From the NCBI GenBank assembly GCA_956465555.1, contig OY101118.1:1488001-1552000 (forward strand): DNA of 64,000 nt, written 5' to 3'. The stretch's first letter is position 1. The number at the start of each line of letters is the position of its first letter. Position numbers and translations under genes: made by a program. This DNA comes from Nitzschia sp. pyKryTriq1 (taxonomy: Eukaryota; Bacillariophyta; Bacillariophyceae; Bacillariales; Bacillariaceae). This document shows positions 1 through 10,875 of this stretch, one piece after another. Under the pieces are notes generated by a model. The model saw only the letters and a list, made by a program, of their open reading frames with translations. It did not search any database and was not told where the DNA came from.

Positions 1-460
1 CATCCTTAAGGCTGTCGCAGAGAAGACAGGAGGCGACAGCTTACGGAGCAACATGGCATTAGTCCGACAAAATGCAAAGGTTGGAGCAGAAATCGCCATC
101 GCCATTGCAAACGGGCGCCGGTAGCCGAAGGCGCGGGTGAAATGCAGAGAAAACTAGCCATATAATGTGGGTTCCTTTATGTAGTCGATGGTAACAATCC
201 TTGGCAACAGTCACCAGTCGCCGGTGCGGATGTACCAGTAAGTTTAGCATTCAACGCAAGTCGACCAGCCGACGGAATCATCAAACCAAAGTGTTGCAAG
301 CATGTACGGGTAACAGTAACTATAATGGATTATATGAGAACATTCTCGTCAAACACAATTGGCGAAAATAAAAAATATTGACCGCGACTTTCATTTGAAA
401 TAGTGCTAGTCTCGAGCTACTACTGACTTTAGCGTTGGCGCCTTTGACAGCTGCTTTAAA
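1..460. other. Intergenic, no gene seen
   Basis: No convincing coding sequence or repeat is visible. The only open frame here is short and lacks recognisable protein features. Positions 370-460 probably include 3' sequence of the minus-strand gene that ends at 461. Confidence 0.5.
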
Positions 461-1063
461 TTAAAGCTCAGAGCTGGATTTGATATCTGCGACAACTGAT
501 AAAAGCTCATCAAGTTTCTGTTGAACACGATCGACCATCACGGTATCTGCTTTTTCATCGACGCTTCCGTTTGATGGGGTTTCTGCCGTTTCGCTTGGGG
601 CAGTCTCAATTTTCTTTCTTTTCCCGTTGTAGTGGATCTGGATCAAAGGTTTTGACTGCCGTTCGGCTGGTGATGAATCGTCCATCGGGGTAGATGAGAG
701 ATCTACCATTTCGTAACCAAGCCGATGGAGTATGAGAAGTGTTGCGAACACTGCCAGAAGTGCTACAAAAGCAACCCCCAGCCCCCTGACCACTCGATTC
801 CTTCTCCCTAGATACGTCGCCTTTATTAAGTCACGCTCTCGCATTGATTCTGGTAATATCACCTCGCTTGGTTCGCCGTCGACTGCCTTCGTATTAATGG
901 GCTGCGGCAAGGCTTTCTTTGATCTTGACGGGGCTTGTGCTTGCGAAGTCAGATCTGGCTCAGAAGTAAACGTCCCATCTGTAACCGAGGAGTCGTCGTC
1001 GTCTTCTGTTTCATTTCGACTTGGAAGACAAAAGCCACCCAACATTTTTCGGAGACTTTCCAT
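461..1063 (-). CDS. Hypothetical single-pass membrane protein (200 aa)
   Basis: I do not recognise the family. The frame stays open upstream of the chosen start, but that part is rich in Cys, Lys and Arg and looks untranslated, so I start at MESLRKMLGG (ATG at 1063). Residues 1-80 are polar with an acidic run (EDDDD) and Ser/Thr/Gln-rich, probably disordered. A basic stretch (GRRNRVVR) precedes one hydrophobic segment at about residues 94-113, which is probably a membrane anchor. The C-terminal part is polar and ends in a short possible coiled coil (VQQKLDELLSVVADIK). No N-terminal signal peptide is visible, so a type II or tail-proximal anchor is possible. It is intronless as read. A GTAC-rich cluster lies about 400 bp upstream of the start. 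Confidence 0.55.
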   Translation of the reverse strand: MESLRKMLGGFCLPSRNETEDDDDSSVTDGTFTSEPDLTSQAQAPSRSKKALPQPINTKAVDGEPSEVILPESMRERDLIKATYLGRRNRVVRGLGVAFVALLAVFATLLILHRLGYEMVDLSSTPMDDSSPAERQSKPLIQIHYNGKRKKIETAPSETAETPSNGSVDEKADTVMVDRVQQKLDELLSVVADIKSSSEL

Positions 1064-1469
1064 CGTGGTGCCGTTTTCTAAGTTTCGACGAGCGAGCACG
1101 TTCCTCTTCTTCGCCACGGCCTTCTTCCTTTTTCGACAAAAAGTGAAGCAGCAATTTTGATTACACGTCGTCTTCTTATAATATGGCTGGATTGCCGCCC
1201 CAAGTGGTAGAAGTTGGATTACTTGCTGTTTAATTCTGATGGACAACACGAATCTGTCTAGCTAGTGCAAGTATCAAACCTTTCGGCTCTCGTCTCAGTC
1301 CTTTCGTTTTTGACAACAACACGTCATGTTGTTGCGACCATGTACATGAAATTCTGATTCTGACTTCCTCTGTCGACTGACTGTTGACTGTCTGTTGACA
1401 CTCCGCGATTTTTGGTGTTGTTGAAGAAGCGGAAACTGCCAAGAGCCATGTGTTCAAAGGAGAAACGAC

Positions 1470-1745
1470 GTACCTGGTACCGGTACAGTACATACTGGTA
1501 TGGTATGTAACGTTCCTGTGGCGCGTGCTCGCCTCGCGCGTCCGTCAATCCGTATGACCGGCTCGCGCCTCGTCTACTTCGTCAGAGTTCAGTCCCGGGT
1601 TCCGCTTCTCATGAATGAACCCAAACAAACAGTACTGTACTGTGGTACCTGGTACTGGTACTGTACCGGTATGTATGTACCGGTGGTACGTACGTGTGGT
1701 AGAGGTATCATCTACCGGCGGTACAAGTACCGGTAATTCGTACTC
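1470..1745. repeat. GTAC-palindrome cluster upstream of the 1063 gene
   Basis: Within the 1064-2003 spacer, this stretch is packed with overlapping GTAC palindromes such as GGTACCGGTAC, CTGGTACTGGTACTGTACC and GGTGGTACGTACGTG, then CTACTACTCTACTACTAG. It lies between the 5' end of the gene at 461-1063 and the 3' end of the epimerase gene. The rest of the spacer shows no gene. Confidence 0.75.
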
Positions 1746-2003
1746 TACTACTCTACTACTAGCTAGAGCGTCCTCTCTGCGAGCTATGCAGTCTACATAA
1801 TGAGGAGATAGAGAACAAACTTGAGGTGATTTGAGATAAGCTGGCTACGGGGTTGTACCTGCTGTACGAAGTAGCCTAACTTCTCCCTGCCGGTAGGAAA
1901 TGTGGAATTTACTGCAGCACGTATCAACTGACTGGTACATTCTCAATTCCAAATTTCGTGTCTCATTCCTGGCTAACTGCGAAGACTTTTGCATAGATCC
2001 TTA

Positions 2004-3286
2004 TTAGAGTTTTTCTGGCTTCAAAACGAGAACTCCTTCCCACGAAGTTCCTGCTGCCAATGTCACTGGGTCAAACTAATAAATGGAGAAAAAAAGGTTT
2101 TAGCCAATGTACAGACATAGTGCTCCATCACGATGATTCAAAGTGCAAAATTACCTTAACACTCTCAACGCAGACGAAGTTATTGTAGCCCATTCCTTCG
2201 TTACCGTAAGGGCTCCAGAGAACAGTATCCTCCCACCCTGCAGTATTCATAACATTCAACTGGACCAACATTTCAAATTTAAAAATTTGTGAGATATTAT
2301 TTGCGCAAAATCTTACAACGTAGGTCCGAGATCACCACTTACCGCTTTGCCCGTTCCGGAATCTTTCAAGACAGGATCGTTGACGCCCTTGTAAACACGA
2401 TCATATTCTTCTGTGATGGTAATAGCGCTTCGGTCCTCGGTCTGCATTTCACCTCCATCACCAGCAAGCTTGTTCAAAAATTCTTTGCCTTCGAACGATC
2501 CAGTGATTTCCAGTTTGTCCAACGATGATACGGTGAAGTAAGAATGAAGAGCGGCTTGGAAATCGAACGATTCTTCAGCTCCAACGTTGTTGACAAGCAT
2601 ATTAGTCTTCAATTGATCGGCTTCTAGCGACACGGAGAATGTGCACAAGAATTCCTTATCCCACATTGCCTTCGTATAGTCCGAAGGAGCCATTTCAAGC
2701 TCAACGGAAGTATCACTGGAAGACTTGACAGTCCACATCACGTTGCGTGCAAAACCATGTTGTTGGATTTCACCTGGTCCAAACTGAATTGAATAGAGAA
2801 AAATACATTATTGAGCCGCCTCGGTGCCTAGAATGGTTGTGATGATTGATTCTTTCGTTTACTTACCTGGGGCCAACAGTGGGAGAGCCCTCCAGAGATG
2901 GGCTTTGAGCCGTCCATTTTGGCATCAGGACGCACCGCAATGAATTCGGTGCCCTCGGAATCTTTGTAGCTAGTGACAACTCCACCAAAGAGGTAGACTT
3001 CGGCAGAAGCACCGGTATCGGGATGGACCAACTTGACGTATTCTAACCCTGCATCATTCTTCATGATACCGCTGCTGCTGGTAGAGGCTTCAACTGTAGC
3101 AGCTCCTCCGGTGGAGATGCCACGGGCTTCGACCCACTTGGCCCGGGAAGCCTTCTTGGTTGCAGCTCGACTGGCATGGGCAACAACCGAAGTTCGACCA
3201 GTTAGGCCCGTTGGCTGGACAACAAAGGCCGAGCTCAACGACAGGCTAGTAGAAGCTAGCAAAAAGGATGTAAGAGACAGCTTCAT
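2004..3286 (-). CDS. Glucose-6-phosphate 1-epimerase, probably plastid-targeted (345 aa, 4 exons)
   Basis: Aldose-1-epimerase-fold enzyme of the hexose-6-phosphate mutarotase group, which interconverts alpha- and beta-glucose 6-phosphate. Exons on the minus strand are 3286-2867, 2783-2343, 2259-2155 and 2075-2004. The three introns (79-83 bp) all have GT-AG ends, and the joins give one clean frame. Family signatures are GGLSHCWPQFGPG and QQHGFARN (catalytic His region), ALHSYF in the sugar-binding strand, and a DTVLWSPY block; the His and Arg are kept. The N-terminus starts with a hydrophobic signal-like stretch (LTSFLLASTSLSLSSAF) followed by VVQPTG and a Ser/Thr/Arg/Lys-rich, acid-poor segment. 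This matches the diatom bipartite plastid presequence, with Phe at the cleavage position. The likely role is carbohydrate handling in the plastid. The location is inference; the enzyme family is secure. Confidence 0.88.
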
Positions 3287-3639
3287 GATTGGCGACAGTT
3301 TCGTTCGGTCTCGTTTGACAATAAAATGGGGAATGTGGGGAAAATTGATGACTGATACGGTAGAATAGTCCGCAATCGTCAGTACAGTAGGAGCGAACAA
3401 TAAGGAATGCAAGTGCCGAGACGGGGAAGATGCGATGAGATAAAATAATAGTAACGAACGGTCGAGGTTCTTCGCGTCGTCAGAAAAATCCTTCATCATC
3501 GAACACGCACGCAAGATGATGGAAAAAGATACCATTGGTTCGACTAGTCAGACTTCTTTCAAAAAACATTCGAGCTCGTACAGTTTATTTCACATACATA
3601 CGACCTCGTACGTGTAGTCCACAGCAGTCTCAATCATGT

Positions 3640-3780
3640 GGATAGATGGGGTACGGTACCTGGTCTACCGGTACCGGTACAGATAGTAGCTACAGTACGT
3701 ACCGGTAGCGGAGTACAGACAGTAGCTACAGTACGTAGCGGAGTGGACTACGGTACTGGTAAACGTACAGCATCTTACCA
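3640..3780. repeat. GTAC cluster with a short tandem repeat
   Basis: This spacer (3287-3843) separates the epimerase 5' end from the antiporter 3' end. It holds ACCGGTACCGGTAC and two near-copies of an approximately 36-bp unit containing CAGTAGCTACAGTACGTA and TAGCGGAGT, starting near 3680 and 3716. Nothing coding is visible. Confidence 0.7.
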
Positions 3781-3843
3781 CAGAAAAGTTAACCGACGAA
3801 CATATTGTTGAGGTCCCGGAAGTCTAGACGTAGACGACTTGTT

Positions 3844-6835
3844 TTAAGGTGCCTCCTGGCTTCCAGCTAGAGCCGCACCAGATGGTCCCTCCTCAGGTGG
3901 TAGCTCGGCTGAATCTGGACCATGTTCATTGACGGCAGGAAGATCATCCGAAAGTAGGAAACCGTCGTTTGCATTTGCATGTTCGCCGGGATGCAATAGT
4001 AAATCGCACGAAGCGACATGATCTAACTGCTCCTCGATCTGCTCCACAAAGTGTTCTGCTTCGGATTCTTTCAACAATCCGATTGTGACCAGTTTTTCAA
4101 CATTGTGAATGGACTTGGTCAACAAGATCTTGCAAAATTTGTGAGAAACTGCGAGCTGTCTCGTTTTGAGATCAAACTCCTTGAGTGCCTTTTCTGCCAA
4201 GTTGCACTCCCGGTTGCTTTCTTCCAAGACAACTTTTGCTGCCTCGTTCAACTCGCTATCTGCATCTTGCAGTTCGAGAGAAAAAGCTGCTTGTGCAGCC
4301 TTATGAGCAGCCATAAAACTTACTGACCGTTCAATGAGCATGTTCTCCACGCTTGATTTAAGCCCCAGGTGACCTCGCTTCGATGATACCCGTTGTGTCA
4401 TTCCAAGATCTTTGAAACCTTCTTTGAAACCTTTAGAGATCTTTGAAAAGGGGCTTTCAATCAAGTTCAGATATTCCCAGTCCTTTAAATGTCCTCCCTT
4501 TGATACGGTGTCCAAGGCAATTTCAAGACTTTGATTCAACATGACTGCAAGAAAATGAGAGTCGTCTAGTTCCCCATTCTCAATTTGAGAATCATATGCA
4601 GCCTTCAAGATGGAGACGAAAAGGATTCTGAGCTCTATCGCGGATAGGAGGTCTTCATTCATCATGAAGTGTAGGTTGCTGGCAGAATATCGTTTGCTTC
4701 TATGCTTCCGCAATTTGGCACGCTGAGCGATCCGTGCGTTTCTCTCTGCACGTTCATGGTCCCTAATGAGTTGTTCCTCGGTTTCTTTGGCATTTGCCAT
4801 CATTGATGACCCAGTGTCGTCGTCCAAAACGTAAGGAAGAACGTGAAGTAAAAAAGGAGGACTGTACTCTTCAGCTGGTACTGTCGCCTTATACTTTTCA
4901 ACGGCTTGCATGAGCTGCGTCTTGGTCAAGTCCGCCAAGGGAGCCACATGGTGCTTTACAAGGGCAAAGTTGACTTCACGAAACCTGTTTTGGGCGAGGA
5001 GCAGCACCATCTCATCGATCAATGTTGAACGGATTCGATAATGATAGGCTTGGACAATTCGCTTTCTTGCCTCAGTGGAGTCCGCAAGCCCAAGCCTTCG
5101 AAGCAAAGGTCCAGCTGTAGTACCGTTTATAACAAGTGTGAGGAACGCTATACCCCCAATAAATGCAAACGCTTGCTGAGTGTGGATTTCATCAGGTGTT
5201 TCATCGTTTCCGCCTGTAATGAAGGCGACCTTGTTGTCGAGAGCAATCGCTAGAGCAATGCCGACCGCTCCGCGGAGACCACCGTAAATCTGAAATGCAG
5301 TTTCTTGCCAGTTTGTCTTGAGACCGATACGAACTGTGATGGGATAACACACTACGAACTGGACAACGCGAATGACATGTAGTAGAACATATAGGAGGAT
5401 CAGGTATCCCCACTCCCTGGCTCCAAATACTCCACCCCTCTCTCCCGCGGCGATGACAGCGCCCCAAACGGCTCCTCCAAGTGTGAAAAGAATGGTGTTG
5501 AGAATATGCTCGACAATCGTCAAGAAATCTTCTAGAAGCTTGAAGTCGTTCACCATAGCGCGTCCGATTAGTTTCACAGTAATACCGGCGGAAACGGTTG
5601 CAATCACACCACTGGTCGCCCAGATATAATCTGAGACATAGTAGTTCAAGTACGCTACACCGATAATAGTGGAAACTTGAACAACATTCTCTTCTCTGCT
5701 GAAGCGACGGTTCAGCAGAGCGAGGCACCCCAATAATGCCATGCCAAAAAAGAGTCCAGCTGCTGTACCACCCAAGGCCTTTTGGCAAAACATTCCGATT
5801 CCCTTTTTGAGATCGATGTCTTCGCCAAAACCAGGGATGCCAAACTCGTAAAAATATCTTTCAGAGAAAATAGAAAAGAACACAATGGCGGAACCATCGT
5901 TGAGTAGGGATTCTCCGGCGATATGGGTTTTCAATCTTGGAGGGGCTCCAACCTCCTCGAGGAGTGCAGCTACGGCAACTGGATCGGTGGCAGCCAGGAT
6001 ACTACCGAATGTCATCGCTAGGTTGAAACTCCATCCATATGGGAAAATGTAATAACCTATCAAAGCCCTGAAAAAGTGAAGGATCGATCACACATGTCAG
6101 TTTCTTCGCTCTCTTCTGAGCCCAAAGCAAACAGGCTTTGCAAACTCACCCCAACACTGTACCCGCCAACACCATAGGGAACGCAAAAATCAGGAGCTTT
6201 TTCCAACAGAAGGTTACCATAACAGTGAGTCGAGCATCTCAATAGATTTGATGCATTGCGGTCAAGCGCCCCGTATACCTTACCTGGCCTAGGGAGTAGA
6301 GGAAAAGATGCACATTTTGCCCAAACGAATCCTTGAAAATAAGACCTGGAAGGAAGACCAATAAAAGCACTTCGGCGTCCTATTTCGCAAAGATCGACGA
6401 TGATGGTCAGATCTCAATATTCAATATTGTCGCCGTGACTACTACGGCACCTTTTTATCCGAATCCGAATCAACAATCACTTACAATGGAGATCCATAAA
6501 TCCAATGTTTTTGACAGTTGGCTTTGGTGGTCACTCAGGGTCGACGTGATGCCCAGAAGTGTACCAATCATGAACATCACAGCAGTGTAAGGCAGCGCCC
6601 TGATATATCTTGAAAGAACGTAAAAGATCACCACTCCAACGGCGAGTGTGAAGGGAGGAAAAAGAACCGCATATCCAGGCTCCTCCTCCTCCTCTAACGT
6701 GTGTCCAGTGTCATCAGTTTCACCCGCGTCAGTAGTTGTGGTTTCGGCCGATCTAGCAACGTCCAGCAAAAGAACATGAACGAGAAGAAGACGAGCAATT
6801 GCTCCCCGTCTGCTAGGAAAACATCCATTAAGCAT
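3844..6835 (-). CDS. SOS1/NHE-type Na+/H+ antiporter (about 905 aa, 4 exons)
   Basis: CPA1-family cation/proton exchanger. Exons are 6835-6485, 6379-6284, 6196-6150 and 6067-3844; introns of 105, 87 and 82 bp are all GT-AG. The start is the first in-frame ATG (MLNGCFPSRR), giving a signal-peptide-like hydrophobic stretch that ends ARSAE, then a Thr/Asp/Glu-rich lumenal or external segment. Exons 2-3 supply VFLPGLIFKDSF, as in SOS1-like exchangers. Exon 4 carries the ion-site block ATDPVAVAALL followed by GESLLNDGSAIVFF, both family hallmarks with the DP and ND pairs intact. Further helices run to about residue 460. The remaining roughly 440 residues are a cytosolic regulatory tail that is charged and coiled-coil-like; I see no cyclic-nucleotide-binding motif in it. 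It probably exports Na+ at the plasma membrane or a vacuolar membrane. Confidence 0.87.
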
Positions 6836-7380
6836 TGTTACCAAACTCCAAGCAAGTGAATGCTGCTCTTCGATGATTCTTTGGGCTATTAGACAGACAG
6901 ACTACCTGATATCTCATTCGGCGGGTACCATACCTGCTATTACTGCTTGTACTCTCTTCGCTCTCCGAAGTTCGTTTGGCTGCTTCCTCGTAGTATTTTT
7001 TAATAGAGTGGTTGCCCGTGTGGTTTATTACTCGCGTGTGACCTTCGCCCTTCGCCCTTTTGCGGTATCATACGTACATACTTTCTACAAAAAAATTGGG
7101 CTGAAAACTATTTCAGTCCATTGATCATCATTATTTTTTCCTCTGTCTACCATTAGTAAACCTATTAGTAGACCTGTCGATCTCTACAACTCTCGACTAC
7201 TGAAACCTCAAGAAATACATTCAATACATTGCAGTCCTTGTTACTTGTAGCACTTCATATATCTACAGTATGGTACCGGCTTGAACATAAATTTAGATAG
7301 AAATCCCGCCCCATGCTGCAAGCCAAAGTCGTCTGTTCTTCGTCGGCACCTTCGTAATTTCTTGTCTGCGCGCATGTACT
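6836..7380. other. Intergenic between antiporter 5' end and LTR element
   Basis: No gene is seen. It holds short AT-rich stretches and a few GTAC sites but no dense cluster. The last bases before 7381 (TGTACT) form the left copy of the target-site duplication of the retroelement. Confidence 0.5.
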
Positions 7381-7723
7381 TGTTGCGATATGTTGATATC
7401 AGACTCATAGGACTAACTGAAATGGACACGTCAGTCTATACATATCAAGAGGTCTAATATAAGGGAGCTCACCGAGAACACTATGTGAGAAGGGTATGCG
7501 AGAACCCTTATGAGAACACATATATGAGACACCCAAGAACCCTACATATGGGAACCCGAGAACCCCATAAACGAGAAGACATACACAATAAACGAGAAGA
7601 CTATGGTACAGGAGAAAAAGACAAGAGTCTTGATAAGCTTACTCTTTTAAAGAAGCAACACTTGATAAGCTAAAAATACCATTTACTGCGATATACAAAT
7701 AACGTGGTTGATCTTTCGTAACA
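7381..7723 (+). repeat. 5' LTR of the copia element
   Basis: 343-bp LTR with TGTT...AACA ends, matching the 3' copy almost base for base. It contains degenerate internal repeats of AGAACCC and ACGAGAAGAC. The following TACCGATCGGTAC region is where a primer-binding site would lie, but I could not match it to a tRNA. Confidence 0.9.
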
Positions 7724-7811
7724 TACCGATCGGTACAAGACGTAAGACAATTGTGCACGTAAATTGATACCGAGCAAAGAAGATAAGTACAAGTTATCAA
7801 GATAGGAAAAG

Positions 7812-9005
7812 ATGTCAAACACTAACGGAACTACAACGGGAGAGAGGTCAATTAGGATATTGCCCTTCTCCGGACTTAAGAAAGATTGGGGAGTATGGAA
7901 GCAACAGTATGAGGCAAGAGCCTCTATGAAGGCACTGCGTGTCGTACTACTGTCGGCTCCAGAAGACATTCCCAGAGACGCCGAAAGGATCGACGTCAGT
8001 ACAGAAGAAGGGACCGCAAGAGAGACCCTAAGAATGAAGAATGCTACAGCATTTAATGATCTCACTCTGTCAATGGACAGCAGCACACAAGCTGGGAGGG
8101 TAGCCTTGAAGGCACTAAGGAGATGCATTACAGACGAATATGCCTCGGGGAATGCCGCCGACGCATGGCACAGAATGATAAAGAAGTTCGAGTCGAAGTC
8201 AGCTCCCACAAGAGCGAGACTCATGGAGCTGTACTACGGGGCGAAGTGCTCCATGAGAACACCTCCAGAAGATTACATAACGTACATGGACGATCTACGA
8301 CTGAAATTAGAAGAAGCTGATGCGCCAGAGATCTCTGACGATCAGTTAATGGAGAGGATATTGAGTTCTCTCCCGGAACAGTACTCAACAGTGGTTGAGG
8401 CACTTGAAGATAAGGTGGGCATATCAGAAGACCCACTCACATTGGACTTACTTGAGACGAAACTAATGCTCAAGTACGAACGCCAAGGCTACGGTAAATC
8501 GAGTAGTGCCACTCGATATAGCCAAGGGCAACAAGAAACCGTACTTTTTACGGAAGGCGGCACTTCGGCCGCACCGAAGAGATATTTCAAGAGACAGTTT
8601 AAAGGTAAGTGCACCCGTTGCGGAAAATATGGACACAAGGGTGTCAACTGTCGATCGGTGTCATCGACAGGTAATCAACTTCAGAGAGAACAACAGGCTG
8701 CCGGAGTCCGATGTTATTTTTGCAACGAAATCGGTCACATAAAACCGAATTGCGAAAAATACAAAGCGACTACTCAAATTCAGCCACAAAGGGAACGAGC
8801 GTTTGCGCACATCGAAAACAAAAGAAAAAGTATGAATATTCGAGAAAAGGGCAAAGGAAACGACGTCGTACTCTTGTGCTGCGACAGTTCCGTCGACGAG
8901 GATATGTTGGCCGACGACGAACTATCCGTCAATTTATTCGACGACGAAGACATGTTTGAAGGATCAACATGTGTAACTCCACCACCTCTGAACACCCAGA
9001 CATGA
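7812..9005 (+). CDS. Retroelement gag-like protein (fossil part of copia element)
   Basis: Gag polyprotein of the copia element, about 397 residues. The N-terminal half is the helical capsid-like domain seen in copia gag (ILPFSGLKKDWGVWKQQYEA, AWHRMIKKFES). Two CCHC zinc knuckles follow (CTRCGKYGHKGVNC and CYFCNEIGHIKPNC), as expected for nucleic-acid binding. The end is acidic. A related N-terminal gag fragment lies at 48215-48502 on the other strand. Confidence 0.85.
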   Translation: MSNTNGTTTGERSIRILPFSGLKKDWGVWKQQYEARASMKALRVVLLSAPEDIPRDAERIDVSTEEGTARETLRMKNATAFNDLTLSMDSSTQAGRVALKALRRCITDEYASGNAADAWHRMIKKFESKSAPTRARLMELYYGAKCSMRTPPEDYITYMDDLRLKLEEADAPEISDDQLMERILSSLPEQYSTVVEALEDKVGISEDPLTLDLLETKLMLKYERQGYGKSSSATRYSQGQQETVLFTEGGTSAAPKRYFKRQFKGKCTRCGKYGHKGVNCRSVSSTGNQLQREQQAAGVRCYFCNEIGHIKPNCEKYKATTQIQPQRERAFAHIENKRKSMNIREKGKGNDVVLLCCDSSVDEDMLADDELSVNLFDDEDMFEGSTCVTPPPLNTQT

Positions 9006-9580
9006 AGGAACGAGGAGTCTGGGCCCTCTTCCCAAGGACTCAAATCCCGAACGATCGAAGATGCGTTAAATGCAAATGGGTCCTAAAAATAAAAAGAAAC
9101 GGAAAATTCAGAGCGAGACTCGTCGCTTGTGGATACAGTCAAATCCCAGGTGTGGATTTCACTGACAGCTACGCGCCAGTTATCAACGATATAACTTTCC
9201 GCGTGATGATAATCATATCGATTCTCTACCACCTCCAGAACGTCATAATCGATGTGGAGACCGCATTTTTGCACGGAGAATTGGAAGACGATATATTTAT
9301 GGACGCACCACCAGGGCTTAGCGTGGACAACATTGGAGCCATCTTCATGGCAGAAAACATTACGACTTCCTCCAGAGCCAAGCATCTCGATCTACGAGCA
9401 AGATAAATTACCGAATTCATTGATGATGGATTCGTCAAGATTATTTTCGTGAAGACTACTGAAAACCTCAGCGACTGGTTTACGAAAAATGTGAGTTCGC
9501 TGATTTATGATGATCACAAGCATGCATTCATCAAAGAGCGAGAAACTCAAAACAAGAAAGAAGACGACGATAAATGAGTC
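8969..9580 (+). pseudogene. Copia pol remnant (fossil)
   Basis: Remains of a copia reverse transcriptase are recognisable by CKWVLKIKRNGKFRARLVA and DVETAFLHGELE, which are typical RVT_2 sequences. They are followed by the short C-terminal tail of pol before the 3' LTR. Much of a normal pol is absent; I see no integrase or protease. It is treated as a fossil. Confidence 0.8.
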
Positions 9581-9618
9581 AGTCCTTCAACGGTTGAGTC
9601 TTACACCAACAGGAAGGG

Positions 9619-9962
9619 TGTTGCGATATGTTGATATCAGACTCATAGGACTAACTGAAATGGACACGTCAGTCTATACATATCAAGAGGTCTAATATAA
9701 GGGAGCTCACCGAGAACACTATGTGAGAAGGGTATGCGAGAACCCTTATGAGAACACATATATGAGACACCCAAGAACCCTACATATGGGAACCCGAGAA
9801 CCCCATAAACGAGAAGACATACACAATAAACGAGAAGACTATGGTACAGGAGGAAAAAGACAAGAGTCTTGATAAGCTTACTCTTTTAAAGAAGCAACAC
9901 TTGATAAGCTAAAAATACCATTTACTGCGATATACAAATAACGTGGTTGATCTTTCGTAACA
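9619..9962 (+). repeat. 3' LTR of the copia element
   Basis: 344-bp LTR matching the copy at 7381-7723, followed directly by TGTACT, which repeats the bases just before the 5' LTR. Confidence 0.9.
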
Positions 9963-10200
9963 TGTACTGCATACGTGTACCATCATGTGCGTGGGGGCGC
10001 CCAAAGATCGAAATACCCCAAAAGTGTGATCTAAAAAATGACGCCAAACACACGACCTGAAAAACAACAATAAATAGTCACGCAGTATCATACCGGTACC
10101 TGGTACTGTGTCGAGACGACGAGAACACTTCCTCGATCATCATTCCTATTGAAATATCCGCATATTCTTCCCTCGAATACAACCCATTGAATAAAACATA
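9963..10200. promoter_or_regulatory. Presumed promoter region with GTAC palindromes
   Basis: This short spacer precedes the plus-strand gene at 10201. It has scattered GTAC and a tight block TACCGGTACCTGGTACTGTG near 10091-10110, about 90-110 bp before the ATG. The promoter role is inferred from position only. Confidence 0.4.
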
Positions 10201-10875
10201 ATGGCGGATGTTGAATCGAGCAGCCAAAGACCTGCTGGTACGGCAGTCAACAATCCATACAGTAGCAGTGCACCAACAGGTGTCCTTCCTGTTTATCATC
10301 CACTCAATATCCTGTGGCGACTCCTGTACATGACAGCTGCCCTGTGGGGACTACACTACTTTGAAGCATACTCCAAATTGATGCACGACCCCAGGATTCG
10401 ACATGAGTGGTTTAAAATTGGTCTGGCAGCAACGGTCGGTGAGTGATTGCGTCGATGATGATGTTGGTTTCGATGATGATTCCCACATCCGGGTTGGCGA
10501 GTGGTTGGAACGACGGATTCATCATTATTTCTCACTCACACGGATCATTCAATCTACTGTGTTGCCTTTTCGTTTTCAACTGGGACAGCCATATTATTCG
10601 TCAAGGCGTACGTCGAGTTGTATGCAGGGAAACTCCAGAAGCAAAAAATTAGCTACAAAGAATTCCCTCAGTCCACCCACACGGTCATGGCGTTAATCCT
10701 GTTGTCCTCGATTGCGTTTCATCTGGCGCTGTGGCCGGTTTTCCGCAGCGCATCGATGCTTGTTATGTTTCTGGTGGGAATGTTCATTTTGAACTTTTGC
10801 TTGTTGGTGCCGACCTACGTACAAAACTTTGTGGCCTTTGCGTTGTTGACCTTTTTCATACAAGAGTACTCGTGA
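10201..10875 (+). CDS. Conserved-looking multi-pass membrane protein (174 aa, 2 exons)
   Basis: Exons are 10201-10438 and 10589-10875, joined over a 150-bp GT-AG intron (GTGAGT...ACAG); total length fits an exact frame. The first about 35 residues are polar. Hydrophobic segments then follow (around LLYMTAALWGLHYF, IGLAATVAILFVKAYVELY, MALILLSSIAFHLALWPVF and MLVMFLVGMFILNFCLLVP), suggesting four membrane passes. A loop with KEFPQSTHTV and the LALWPVF segment look conserved, but I cannot name the family with confidence. No signal peptide is seen. It is probably an endomembrane protein; function unknown. Confidence 0.75.

Larger units (their letters stand above)
7381..9962 (+). mobile_element. 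Ty1/copia LTR retrotransposon, incomplete, young
   Basis: Two direct repeats of about 343-344 bp bound the element. Each starts TGTT and ends AACA, and the element is flanked on both sides by TGTACT, read as the target-site duplication. Between them lie a gag-type reading frame and remains of a copia pol. The pol is far shorter than in a complete element, so the copy is broken and would depend on others for movement. The LTRs are almost identical by eye, which points to a recent insertion. The family is copia-type, of the diatom CoDi kind by its gag and RT style; no subfamily is assigned. Confidence 0.9.

Noticed and set aside
732-1160. 142-codon ORF on the plus strand
   Set aside because: Antisense shadow of the minus-strand membrane protein; composition mirrors that gene.
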